Source: Oscillospiraceae bacterium (GTDB taxonomy: Bacteria > Bacillota > Clostridia > Oscillospirales > Oscillospiraceae). Taken from it: DNA of 64,000 bases. Of this stretch, positions 8,369 to 16,328 are shown piece by piece. The number at the start of each line of letters is the position of its first letter. Positions within the stretch are counted from its first letter, which is position 1. The stretch covers positions 124,001 to 188,000 of the forward strand of contig AP025582.1 of assembly GCA_022846075.1 (NCBI GenBank), in the 5' to 3' direction. Made by a program: the position numbers and the translations under genes. The notes under the pieces were generated by a model. That model saw only the letters and a program-made list of their open reading frames with translations, did not search any database and was not told the origin of the DNA.

Positions 8369-9316
8369 TCAGCCGCCGCGCTTGGCCAGATAGGCCGCTT
8401 TGGCGGCGGCGATGTCCTCGATGGCCAGTCCCAGGGCCTCGAACAGGGTGATCTCGGCGGGGCTCTCCCGGCCGGGGCACCGGCCGGTGATGACCTGGCC
8501 CAGGCTCCCCCGGATGTGGCTGTCGTCCACGGCGCCCTCCCCCTTGGGGATGAGAAAGTCGCCCCCCTCGACCAGGATGGACTCCATGGCGTCGCAGTAG
8601 AGCTTGCTCCTGACCACCAGATCGGTGGCCAGTTCCCGGTCCTGGGCCCGGCAGGCGCCCACGGCGTTGACGTGGGCCCCGGGCTTGACCCACCCGCCCT
8701 CCAGAATGGGGGTGGTGGAGGGGGTGAGGGTGCAGATGATGTCGGCGTCCGCCACCGCCGCCTCCACGTTGGCGCAGGGGCGGATGGGCAGGCCGGTCTG
8801 GGCCCCCATCCGCTGGGCGAACTCGTCGGCGCGCCGGCCGCTGATGTCCCAGACCGTGACCTCCTCCAGCTCCCGCACCAGGCGGATGGCCTCCAGGTGG
8901 GAGACGGCCTGGGCCCCGCAGCCCAGAAGGGCCAAGCGTTTGGCGTCGGGGCGGGCCAGGTGTTTGGTGGCCACGGCGCTCACGGCGCCGGTGCGGACCT
9001 GGGTGACGGCGCCGCCGTCCACCATGGCCTGCAGGGAGCCGTGGGGCGAGTCGAAAAGCAGTACGGTGCCCTGGTGGGAGGGGTAGCCCTCCTCCTGGTT
9101 GCGGTGAAAGACGGTGATGACCTTGGCGCCGAAAAAGTCCTCCCCCAGATAGGCGGGCATAAAGCCCAAAAGGTCATGGGAGGGCAGGGGGGTCACCCCC
9201 CGCAGGTATTGGACCCCTTTGCCCAGCTCCAGATCCGCCAGGGTCCGCTCCATCAGCGCGGTGCAGGTCCCGGCGTCCAACAGCTCCAACACGTCCTTGT
9301 GTTCGATGTTGACCAT
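8369..9316 (-). CDS. Ornithine cyclodeaminase/mu-crystallin family protein (copy 2)
   Basis: Second family member in the operon (315 aa). It shows VDGGAVTQVRTGAVSAVATK (family R-T-G-A motif), the Rossmann segment RLALLGCGAQAVSHLEAI, VNAVGACRAQDREL and a C-terminus ITLFEALGLAIEDIAAAK that is typical of the family. It differs substantially from copy 1, so the two probably act on different substrates rather than being a recent duplication. The gene sits 12 bp upstream of the serine dehydratase gene and 43 bp downstream of the transporter ATPase gene. An AAGGAGAATCATA site precedes the start. Confidence 0.88.
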   Translation of the reverse strand: MVNIEHKDVLELLDAGTCTALMERTLADLELGKGVQYLRGVTPLPSHDLLGFMPAYLGEDFFGAKVITVFHRNQEEGYPSHQGTVLLFDSPHGSLQAMVDGGAVTQVRTGAVSAVATKHLARPDAKRLALLGCGAQAVSHLEAIRLVRELEEVTVWDISGRRADEFAQRMGAQTGLPIRPCANVEAAVADADIICTLTPSTTPILEGGWVKPGAHVNAVGACRAQDRELATDLVVRSKLYCDAMESILVEGGDFLIPKGEGAVDDSHIRGSLGQVITGRCPGRESPAEITLFEALGLAIEDIAAAKAAYLAKRGG

Positions 9317-9359
9317 TATGATTCTCCTTCATTTCGGCTTGAGGCGCCCCGAGGGCCCC

Positions 9360-10319
9360 TCACCAGAGCTCCTGCCAGCGGGCGCAGGCGATGAAGTGGC
9401 CGGGGGACTCTTCCTTCAGCTCGGGGTCCCGCGCGGTGCAGGCCTCGGTGCAGTAAGCGCAGCGCTTGGCAAAGCGGCAGCCCGGCTTGGGATTGATGGG
9501 GGAGGTGATCTCCCCCTTGAGCAGGATCCGCTCCTGCTTGGCGTGGATGTCCGCCACCGGGATGGCCGAGATCAGGGCCCGGGTATAGGGGTGGAGGGGC
9601 CGGGCGAAGAGCTCCTCCGCCGGGGCCTTTTCCACCACCTGCCCCAGGTACATGACGGCGATGTCGTTGGAGAAGTGCTTGACCACCGCCAGATTGTGGG
9701 TGATGAACAGGTAGGTGAGCCCCATCTCCTCCTGAAGGTCCTGGAGGAGGTTGAGGATCTGAGCCTGGATGGACACGTCCAGGGCGGAAACCGGCTCGTC
9801 GCAGACAATGAAGCTGGGCTTCAAAGCCAGGGCCCGGGCGATGACGATCCGCTGGCGGCGGCCGCCGTCCAGCTCGTGGGGATAGGTGTTCACCAGCCGC
9901 CGAGACAGGCCCACCAGCTCCATCAGCCGGAGGGTCTCGGCCTCGGCCTGGTTGTTGTTTTTATAGATGCCGTTGATGATGAGGGGGTGGGCGATGGACT
10001 CGAACACGGTCATCCGGGGGTTGAGGGAGGAGAAGGGGTCCTGGAAAATGATCTGCATTTTCCGGCGCAGCTCCTTGAGGGCGCGGCCCTGGGCGCCCAC
10101 AATGTTCTCTCCCTCGAACAGCACCTCGCCGGCGGTGGGGGGATGGAGCATCATGACGGTGCGGCCCGCGGTGGATTTGCCGCAGCCCGACTCCCCCACC
10201 ATGCCGAGGGTCTGTCCCTTCTGGATGGTGAAATTCAGGTCGTCCACCGCGTGGAGCTTCCCCCGGGGGGTGTCGAAGTATTTTTTCAGGTGGCGTACTT
10301 CCAGCAGCGGGGTGTCCAT
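9360..10319 (-). CDS. Oligopeptide/dipeptide ABC transporter ATPase, OppF/DppF type
   Basis: Cytoplasmic ATPase (319 aa) of a peptide importer. Motifs are Walker A GESGCGKST (residues 42-50), an unusual signature LDGGRRQR (most relatives have SGGQRQR), Walker B FIVCDEPVSALD and H-loop LFITHNLAVV. The C-terminal oligopeptide-transporter domain has the usual cysteines (CRFAKRCAYCTEAC). I start at MDTPLLEVRHLKKYF (10319): this ATG overlaps the stop of the preceding ATPase gene by one base (TGATG), whereas the longer reading adds 35 Gly/Arg/Pro-rich residues that look out of frame. It pairs with the OppD-type ATPase immediately upstream. Confidence 0.92.
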   Translation of the reverse strand: MDTPLLEVRHLKKYFDTPRGKLHAVDDLNFTIQKGQTLGMVGESGCGKSTAGRTVMMLHPPTAGEVLFEGENIVGAQGRALKELRRKMQIIFQDPFSSLNPRMTVFESIAHPLIINGIYKNNNQAEAETLRLMELVGLSRRLVNTYPHELDGGRRQRIVIARALALKPSFIVCDEPVSALDVSIQAQILNLLQDLQEEMGLTYLFITHNLAVVKHFSNDIAVMYLGQVVEKAPAEELFARPLHPYTRALISAIPVADIHAKQERILLKGEITSPINPKPGCRFAKRCAYCTEACTARDPELKEESPGHFIACARWQELW

Positions 10320-11305
10320 CACGCGCCGCCTCCTTCCTGGGCCTGGGCCAGCACGCAGCGGACCAGGTGGCCGCCGCCCACGTCCACCGCCGGGATGGGG
10401 CCCGCCGTGCAGGCGTCGGTACACAGGTGGCAGCGGTTGGCGAATTTGCAGCCCTCGGGCAGATTAAAGGGCTCCGGCATCAGCCCCTCGATGGGGGTGA
10501 GCCGGTGTACGTTCTTGGTGATGTCCGGGATGGAGCCGAACAGCCCCTTGGTGTAGGGGTGGGTCACATGGTCGAACACCTGCTCCTTGGTGCCGTACTC
10601 AATGATCTCGCCGCCGTACATGATGGCCACGTTGTCGCAGGTGTGGGCCACCACGCCCAGGTCGTGGGTGATGAGGAGCATGGCGGTGTCGATCTCCCGC
10701 TTCAGGTTGTTCATCAGCTCAAGCACCTGGGCCTGGATGGTTACGTCCAGGGCGGTGGTGGGCTCGTCGGCGATGAGGAGCTTGGGTCGGCAGGCCAGGG
10801 CGATGGCGATGATGACCCGCTGCTTCATGCCGCCGGAAAACTGGTGGGGGTACTCGTTCAGGCGGGCGCGGGGGATCCCCACCAGCTCCAGCATATCCCC
10901 CGCCTTTTCCATGGCCTCATGCAGGGAGACGGGGTGGTGGGAGCGCAGCACCTCGCTGATCTGGTCCCCCACGGTGAGCACCGGGTTGAGGGCGGTCATA
11001 GGGTCCTGAAAGATCATGGACAGCTCCTCGCCCCGCTTGCGGCGCATCTCTTCGTGGTTCAGCCCCAGCAGGTCCACCCCGTCAAAGGTGATGCTACCCG
11101 CCTCCACCCGGCCGGTCTCCTCGGGCAGCAGGCGCATGATGCCCAGGGCGGTGGTGGTCTTGCCGGCGCCGGTCTCCCCCACCAGCCCCAGGGTCTCGCC
11201 CCGGCGGAGGGTCAGGTCCACGCCGTTGACCGCCTGGGCGACGCCGTTGTCGGTGTGGTAGTGGATCACCAGGTCTTTGATCTCCAATAAGATATTTTCG
11301 TCCAA
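10319..11305 (-). CDS. Oligopeptide/dipeptide ABC transporter ATPase, OppD/DppD type
   Basis: First of two ATPases powering the peptide importer (328 aa). It has Walker A GETGAGKTT, signature FSGGMKQRV, Walker B LLIADEPTTALD and H-loop LLITHDLGVV. The C-terminal oligopeptide domain carries CKFANRCHLCTDAC. It forms a heterodimer with the OppF-type protein encoded next, and the genes overlap by one base. It follows the two permease genes closely, so the whole set is one transcription unit. Confidence 0.93.
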   Translation of the reverse strand: MDENILLEIKDLVIHYHTDNGVAQAVNGVDLTLRRGETLGLVGETGAGKTTTALGIMRLLPEETGRVEAGSITFDGVDLLGLNHEEMRRKRGEELSMIFQDPMTALNPVLTVGDQISEVLRSHHPVSLHEAMEKAGDMLELVGIPRARLNEYPHQFSGGMKQRVIIAIALACRPKLLIADEPTTALDVTIQAQVLELMNNLKREIDTAMLLITHDLGVVAHTCDNVAIMYGGEIIEYGTKEQVFDHVTHPYTKGLFGSIPDITKNVHRLTPIEGLMPEPFNLPEGCKFANRCHLCTDACTAGPIPAVDVGGGHLVRCVLAQAQEGGGA

Positions 11306-11321
11306 AGCGGCGTCCCCCTCT

Positions 11322-12224
11322 CTATCGTTTCATTTTGGGATCCAACGCGTCCCGCAGGCCGTCGCCGATCATGTTCAGGGCGATGACGGTGATGACGATC
11401 ATCAGGCCGGGGAACACCGTGATGTGCCACATATCCCGGATGTAGGTCTGGCCCGCGCTGAGGATGGAGCCCCACTCCGGCGTGGGGGCCGAGACGCCCA
11501 GGCCCAGGTAGCTCAGGCTGCTGATGGTCATGATGGCGCCGGCGATGTCCAGGGCCACCTGCACGATGATGGGGGACATGATGTTGGGGATGATGTACCT
11601 GGTGATAATGGTGAAGTTGCTGGCCCCCAGGGCCCTGGCCGCCTCCACGTACTCCTGTCCCTTGATGGACATGACCTGGGCCCGCACCACCCGGGACAGG
11701 CTGGGCACAGAGCCCACCGCCACCGCCAGAATGAGCACCGGAGTGCCGTTTCCAAAGGCGGTGACCATGGCGATGGAGAGGAGCAGGCTGGGGATGGCCA
11801 TGAACACGTCCATGCAGCGCATGATGACGTTGTCGATCTTCCCGCCGAAATAGCCGCTGGCGGCACCCAGGAACATGCCCAGGGTCAGGGCCACCACCTC
11901 GGAGACGAAGCCGATGGTGAGGGAGATGCGGGCGCCGTGGATGATCCGGGCAAAGAGGTCCCGGCCCAGCTCGTCGCAGCCGAAGATGTGGGCCAGGCTG
12001 GGGGGCGCCAGGCGGAGGGTCATGTCCACCTTGGTGACCACGCCGTCGTAGTCGGCGATCACGTCGGCGAAAATGGCCAGCAGGACGATGACGCCCAGGA
12101 TGACCATGCCCAGGATGGAGGCCCGGTTGCGGCGCATACGGATCCAGGCCTCCCGCCACAGCCCCTTTTTGCGGCTGTCGGAGGCCAGCTCCGCGCCGGG
12201 GGAAACTGCCGCTGTCCTTGCCAT
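11322..12224 (-). CDS. Peptide ABC transporter permease, OppC/DppC type
   Basis: Inner-membrane permease of about 300 aa. The N-terminal stretch is cytoplasmic and is followed by a first membrane helix (SILGMVILGVIVLLAIFADV), then the binding-protein-dependent transport domain with the EAA-like loop EAARALGASNFTIITRYIIPN. The ATG at 12224 overlaps the stop of the OppB-type gene by one base; a GTG one codon earlier is also open. AAGGGGG precedes it. It partners the OppB-type permease to form the peptide channel. Confidence 0.92.
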   Translation of the reverse strand: MARTAAVSPGAELASDSRKKGLWREAWIRMRRNRASILGMVILGVIVLLAIFADVIADYDGVVTKVDMTLRLAPPSLAHIFGCDELGRDLFARIIHGARISLTIGFVSEVVALTLGMFLGAASGYFGGKIDNVIMRCMDVFMAIPSLLLSIAMVTAFGNGTPVLILAVAVGSVPSLSRVVRAQVMSIKGQEYVEAARALGASNFTIITRYIIPNIMSPIIVQVALDIAGAIMTISSLSYLGLGVSAPTPEWGSILSAGQTYIRDMWHITVFPGLMIVITVIALNMIGDGLRDALDPKMKR

Positions 12225-13174
12225 CACGTCAGCCCCCTTTTCCCGCCGCCGGCGTACTGGGCCTTGATCCGGGGATCGATGTAGCTGTACGCGATGTCGG
12301 TGAGCAGGTTGACCACCGCAAAGACCACGGCGATAAAGATGACGCAGGCCAGCACCGTGGGGATGTCCTTCTGGCGGATGCGCTCAATCATCAAAAGGCC
12401 GATGCCGGGGATGGAGAACACGGTCTCGATGAGCACGGAGCCGCCCAGGGAGCCGGCGAAGCTGGTGCCCATGACGGTGACCACCGGCAGCAGCGCGTTT
12501 TTCAGCGCGTGCTTGCGGAAGATCACCTGCTCCTTCACGCCCTTGGCCCGGGCGGTGCGGATGAAGTCCTGCTTGATCACGTCCAGCACCGAGGCCCGCA
12601 CGATCCGGGTATTGATGGCCGTCCCCGCCGCCGACATGGCGATGGTTGGGATTACGTAGCTCTGCCAGGTGTCCAGGCCGCTGGTGGGGAACCAGCCCAG
12701 CTTCACGGAAAAGACCAGCATCAGCAGCAGGCCCAGCCAGAACTTGGGGGTGGCGGCCAGCAGCATGGACAGCACCATGACGGAGCTGTCCCCCAGGGTG
12801 TTCTGCTTGACGGCGGAATAGACCCCCAGGGGGATGCTGATGGCCACGGTGACGATCATGGACAGCACGGCCAGCTTAAAGGTGTAGGGGAAGCGGGAGA
12901 GGACCATGGCGAACACGGGCTCCCGGGTGGAGTAGGAGGTGCCGAAGTCCCCGTGGAGGACGCCCCACATATATTTCAGGTAGCGGACCACCACCGGGTC
13001 GTTGAGCCCCATCTGCTCCCGCATGACCTCGATCTGCTCCTGGGTAGCCCCCTGGCCCAGGATCATTTTGGCCGGGTCGCCGGGAGTCAGGGCCAGGATG
13101 AAATACACGATAAAGGTGATGCCCAGGATGATGGGGATCATCATGAGGATGCGCTTCAATACATACTTGTGCAT
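12224..13174 (-). CDS. Peptide ABC transporter permease, OppB/DppB type
   Basis: Inner-membrane permease (316 aa) with the characteristic OppB N-terminus MHKYVLKRILMMIPIILGIT and the early LTPGDPAKMILG segment. The cytoplasmic loop RTARAKGVKEQVIFRKHALK is the EAA motif that docks the ATPase. About six membrane helices are visible. It follows the solute-binding-protein gene after a 116-bp gap that holds a strong palindrome and overlaps the OppC-type gene by one base. Confidence 0.93.
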   Translation of the reverse strand: MHKYVLKRILMMIPIILGITFIVYFILALTPGDPAKMILGQGATQEQIEVMREQMGLNDPVVVRYLKYMWGVLHGDFGTSYSTREPVFAMVLSRFPYTFKLAVLSMIVTVAISIPLGVYSAVKQNTLGDSSVMVLSMLLAATPKFWLGLLLMLVFSVKLGWFPTSGLDTWQSYVIPTIAMSAAGTAINTRIVRASVLDVIKQDFIRTARAKGVKEQVIFRKHALKNALLPVVTVMGTSFAGSLGGSVLIETVFSIPGIGLLMIERIRQKDIPTVLACVIFIAVVFAVVNLLTDIAYSYIDPRIKAQYAGGGKRGLT

Positions 13175-13240
13175 ACCGTCGCCTCGTTTTCTTCCCGCCC
13201 GGCAAACGGCGCCGGGGCGGTATTTGGGTCATTCCAAGAA

Positions 13241-13268
13241 GAGGAGGGTGCCCGCGGGCACCCTCCTC
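13241..13268. terminator. Perfect palindrome between binding-protein and permease genes
   Basis: A self-complementary 28-base sequence (14-bp arms, GAGGAGGGTGCCCG with its complement) lies just downstream of the peptide-binding-protein gene on the minus strand. There is no T run, so it is more likely an mRNA-stabilising or partial attenuation hairpin that keeps the binding protein in excess than a full terminator. Confidence 0.6.
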
Positions 13269-13290
13269 ACGGACGATCTGTTGGGCCGGA

Positions 13291-14835
13291 TCACTCGAAG
13301 TAGGCGTTCAGGAAGGAGAAGGTGCTGTTGGAGAAGAACTCGCAGCCCTTCAGGTTGTTGACCACCACCCGGCAGTCCACGGTGTTGGAGATGGGATAGT
13401 AGGGGTTGTCCTGGGCCACCACTTCCTGGATCTTCTTGGCGCAGGCGATCTCCTCGGCCTCGTCCATGGCCGCCAGGCCTTGGGCGATGAGGGCGTTGGC
13501 CTCGTCATTGGTGTAGAAGCCGAAGTTGCCGCCGCCGCCGAAGTTCTGGTCGCCGTAGTACATCTCCAGGGAGCTGATGGCGTAGGGGGAGGCGGTCTGC
13601 TTGCCGAAGAGCATCATGTGCTCGCCCTTATCCAGGCTGTCCAGGAACTTGCCGAACTCCAGCTGCTCGATGGTGACGTTGACGCCGATCTCCTTGAGGA
13701 GGGCCTGGGTCAGCTCGGCGTAGGTCTTTTGGCTGTCGTTGTAGATCCACAGGGTGGTGTCGAAGCCGTCGGGATAGCCCGCCTCGGCCAGCATGTCCTT
13801 GGCCTTCTCCAGGTCCAGCCCGGGGGCCTTTACGTCCTGGTTATAGGAGGGGAGGGCGGGGGAGAGCATGGTGTTGGCCACGGCGTCGATGCCGCTGCCC
13901 AGGGAGATGAGGGCCTCACGGTCGATGGTGTACTGGAGGGCTTCCCGGACCTTGGCGTTGTCAAAGGGAGCCACGCTGGCGTTGACGGCCATGAAGAAGA
14001 TGCCCAGGCTGGGGACCTTAATGGTGGTCAGCTTGTCGTTGGCATCCGCCCGGCCGATGTCGCCGGCGTTGATCTTGTCCACAAAGTCCAAATCGCCCTT
14101 CTCAATGCCCATGTACTTGCTGGAGGCGTCGCCGATGGCCCGGACGGTGATCTTACTCAGGGCGGGCTTAAGGGTGGGATGCTCGTCCCAGCGCTCCAGC
14201 ACCACCTCGTTGGAGGGGATGAAGCTGGCCACCTTGTAGGGCCCGGAGCCGACGGCGATCTGGCCCCAGTTGTCCCCCGCCTCGGTGACGGCCTTCTGGC
14301 TGGTGATGACGATGTTGGTGAAGTCGTGGATGAGCTTGTTGTTTCGGGTCTCGGTCTTGACGATGAGCTTATTGCCCTCCGCCGTCACGGAGGTGACGCC
14401 GGTGACGTACTGCACGGCCTGGGGGATGTCCTTGCAGCGTTCCACGGAAAAGACCACGTCCTCCATGGTCACGTCGTCCCCGTTGTGGAACTTGTAGCCG
14501 TCCTGGATGGTGAACTCCCAGGTGGTATCGTCTGGGCGGCTCCAATCGCTGGCCATATCGCCCACGATCTCGTTGTTCAGATCATACTTGACCAGGGTGT
14601 TGTAGATGTGGTTGGCCACGGAGGTGGTGTTGCTGAAGTTGGCCAGCATGGGGTCGATGCTGGTGGACAGGCTGTCCACGCCGGCCACCAGCTCGGTCTT
14701 GACCACGCCGGGCTCTCCGGCGGAGGCGGAGGGCTGGGCGGAGCCGGCGGGGGGATTGTCGTTCCCGCCGCAGGCGGAGAGCGCCAGGGAAAGGGTCAGC
14801 GCGCAGGAGAGGAGAAGCGCAACTTTCTTTTTCAT
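13291..14835 (-). CDS. Peptide ABC transporter substrate-binding lipoprotein, DppA/OppA type
   Basis: Extracellular lipoprotein (514 aa) that captures peptides for the DppBCDF-type transporter. The signal MKKKVALLLSCALTLSLALS leads to the lipobox LSAC, followed by a Ser/Ala/Pro linker. SBP family 5 features include DGYKFHNGDDVTMEDVVFSV near residue 115 and VREALQYTIDREALI. The start at 14835 is preceded by AGAGGG at a good distance; the Met ten codons upstream (14865) would put charged residues before the signal peptide. The adjacent dipeptidase and deaminases suggest that short peptides are the cargo. Confidence 0.92.
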   Translation of the reverse strand: MKKKVALLLSCALTLSLALSACGGNDNPPAGSAQPSASAGEPGVVKTELVAGVDSLSTSIDPMLANFSNTTSVANHIYNTLVKYDLNNEIVGDMASDWSRPDDTTWEFTIQDGYKFHNGDDVTMEDVVFSVERCKDIPQAVQYVTGVTSVTAEGNKLIVKTETRNNKLIHDFTNIVITSQKAVTEAGDNWGQIAVGSGPYKVASFIPSNEVVLERWDEHPTLKPALSKITVRAIGDASSKYMGIEKGDLDFVDKINAGDIGRADANDKLTTIKVPSLGIFFMAVNASVAPFDNAKVREALQYTIDREALISLGSGIDAVANTMLSPALPSYNQDVKAPGLDLEKAKDMLAEAGYPDGFDTTLWIYNDSQKTYAELTQALLKEIGVNVTIEQLEFGKFLDSLDKGEHMMLFGKQTASPYAISSLEMYYGDQNFGGGGNFGFYTNDEANALIAQGLAAMDEAEEIACAKKIQEVVAQDNPYYPISNTVDCRVVVNNLKGCEFFSNSTFSFLNAYFE

Positions 14836-14897
14836 GATCGATTTACCCTCTTTCTTTTCGCACACATGATTTGAGTTTCATGATGGATCGGGACCGG

Positions 14898-16076
14898 TCA
14901 GCCGCAGACCTCCCGGAACACCCGCAGCCAGTTGCCGCCCAGCAGCTTTTTGATGTCATCCTCGCCGTAGCCCCGGGCCACCATGCCCCGGGCGAAGTTA
15001 ATGAACTGGCGGTATTCGGTGAGGCCCTCCACCGTCTCCTCCGCCGGGCCGTCCCCGGGCAGGAAGCCCATCTGGAGGGAGAGCACGTCCCGCAGGTAGA
15101 CCAGGGAGGCCATCACCTCGCTCATGGGCCAGTCGGTGCCGATGCCCACGTGGTCGATGCCGCAGAGGTTCACGGCGTAGTCGATCTGGTCCATCACGTG
15201 GTCCATGGTGGCGTGGTGGCTGTCGGCGTGGATGAAGTTGGGCATGGCCACCAGTCCCACCACGCCGCCGGACTGGGCGATGGCCTTCAGTGCCTCGTCG
15301 CCCTTGGAGCGGTTGTGGGGGTAGACGCTGCGCACGCAGCAGTGGGAGGCGATGACGGGGGTCTTGGACAGCTCGCAGGCGTCCAGCACGGTCTGGTCGC
15401 TGCAGTGGCCGGTGTCCACGATCATGCCCAGGTCGTTCATCCGCTGGATGAACTTCACGCCGAAGTTGGTCACCCCGGCCTTGGTGCGCTCGTAACAGCC
15501 GGCGGCCACGTGGGTCTGGGTGTTGTAGCTCAGCTGCATGACCCGCAGGCCATACTGGTAGAGGGCGTCGATCATATCCAGGTCCTTGCCCAGGGCGAAG
15601 GAGTCCTGGCAGAGGAGGAAGCCCGCCTTCTTGTTTTCCCGCTTGGCCCGGACGATGTCGTCGGCCTTGGTGGCCTTGATGAGCCAGTCACTAAAGCGGT
15701 CGAATTGGGCCTGGCACTCCCCCATGGACTTGATGAGGTCGTCCAGCCCGCCGGAGGTCTCCAGCTGGCGGCAGCCGGCGGTGATGCCGCTGTCGTACCA
15801 GCACTGCTTGAACTCGGGCAGCTCTCCGTCCAGGGCGGCCTGGAGCACCGCGCCCGCGATCTTCCCCCGGTAGCGGTCCGGGTCGGTGGTCTTGAGGGGC
15901 TCGTACTTCTCCTCGATCTTCCTGGAGAAGGACTCCTCCAGGGAATAGGGGGAGAGGGGGCCCTGGAACAGCATGTCGATCACATAGCTGTCCTCATAGA
16001 CCGCCAGGGCCTTCTCCTCCTGCTCCGGGGTCAGGTGAAAGTCGTACAGGCCGTATTTCCCGTAGTTGAGGGCCAT
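14898..16076 (-). CDS. Membrane dipeptidase family protein (peptidase M19)
   Basis: Zinc-dependent dipeptidase of the renal-dipeptidase family (392 aa from the chosen start). Features seen include YDFHLTPEQEEKALAVYEDS with a recognisable family core: MQLSYNTQTHVAAGCYERT, VDTGHCSDQTVLDACELS and VIASHCCVRSVYPHNRS, which supply the metal ligands (His and Glu/His), and the late segment VGIGTDWP. I favour the ATG at 16076 because AAGGAG lies 9 bp ahead; the ATG at 16100 lacks a clear site. It is the first gene of the peptide operon, so dipeptides may be hydrolysed to amino acids for the deaminases encoded downstream. M19 enzymes can also accept dipeptides with a D-residue. Confidence 0.88.
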   Translation of the reverse strand: MALNYGKYGLYDFHLTPEQEEKALAVYEDSYVIDMLFQGPLSPYSLEESFSRKIEEKYEPLKTTDPDRYRGKIAGAVLQAALDGELPEFKQCWYDSGITAGCRQLETSGGLDDLIKSMGECQAQFDRFSDWLIKATKADDIVRAKRENKKAGFLLCQDSFALGKDLDMIDALYQYGLRVMQLSYNTQTHVAAGCYERTKAGVTNFGVKFIQRMNDLGMIVDTGHCSDQTVLDACELSKTPVIASHCCVRSVYPHNRSKGDEALKAIAQSGGVVGLVAMPNFIHADSHHATMDHVMDQIDYAVNLCGIDHVGIGTDWPMSEVMASLVYLRDVLSLQMGFLPGDGPAEETVEGLTEYRQFINFARGMVARGYGEDDIKKLLGGNWLRVFREVCG

Positions 16077-16151
16077 CTGGGTCATCTCCTTTTTCGTCAT
16101 TGTGCCTGGGTCCCGCCCGTCGCCGCGTGTCGATTCTCGGTACTTAGCTCA

Positions 16152-16180
16152 AGACTAGCATATCTGTCCTGCGAATTCAA
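16152..16180 (-). promoter_or_regulatory. Promoter of the peptide-catabolism operon
   Basis: On the minus strand, TTGAAT (16180-16175) and TAGTCT (16157-16152) are separated by exactly 17 bp. It lies about 75 bp before the dipeptidase start and points toward it. It is back to back with the promoter at 16230-16258. Confidence 0.6.
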
Positions 16181-16229
16181 CTCATTTTTTGATTTTTGAA
16201 AAAACTTTTTGATTTTGCCCTCCCGCGCA

Positions 16230-16258
16230 TTGACACCGCTGTGGAAAGCCGATATGAT
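16230..16258 (+). promoter_or_regulatory. Sigma-70 type promoter of the hydrolase-regulator unit
   Basis: TTGACA and TATGAT are separated by 17 bp, an almost perfect consensus promoter. The expected transcript starts near 16265, about 64 bp before the CocE-type hydrolase gene, which has AAGGAG 9 bp before its ATG. Confidence 0.82.
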
Positions 16259-16328
16259 GGGCTCGATGGGAACCTGCCCGAACACAGGAAAAAACCACGA
16301 AACTGGTGTGGAAAAGGAGCATTGACAC

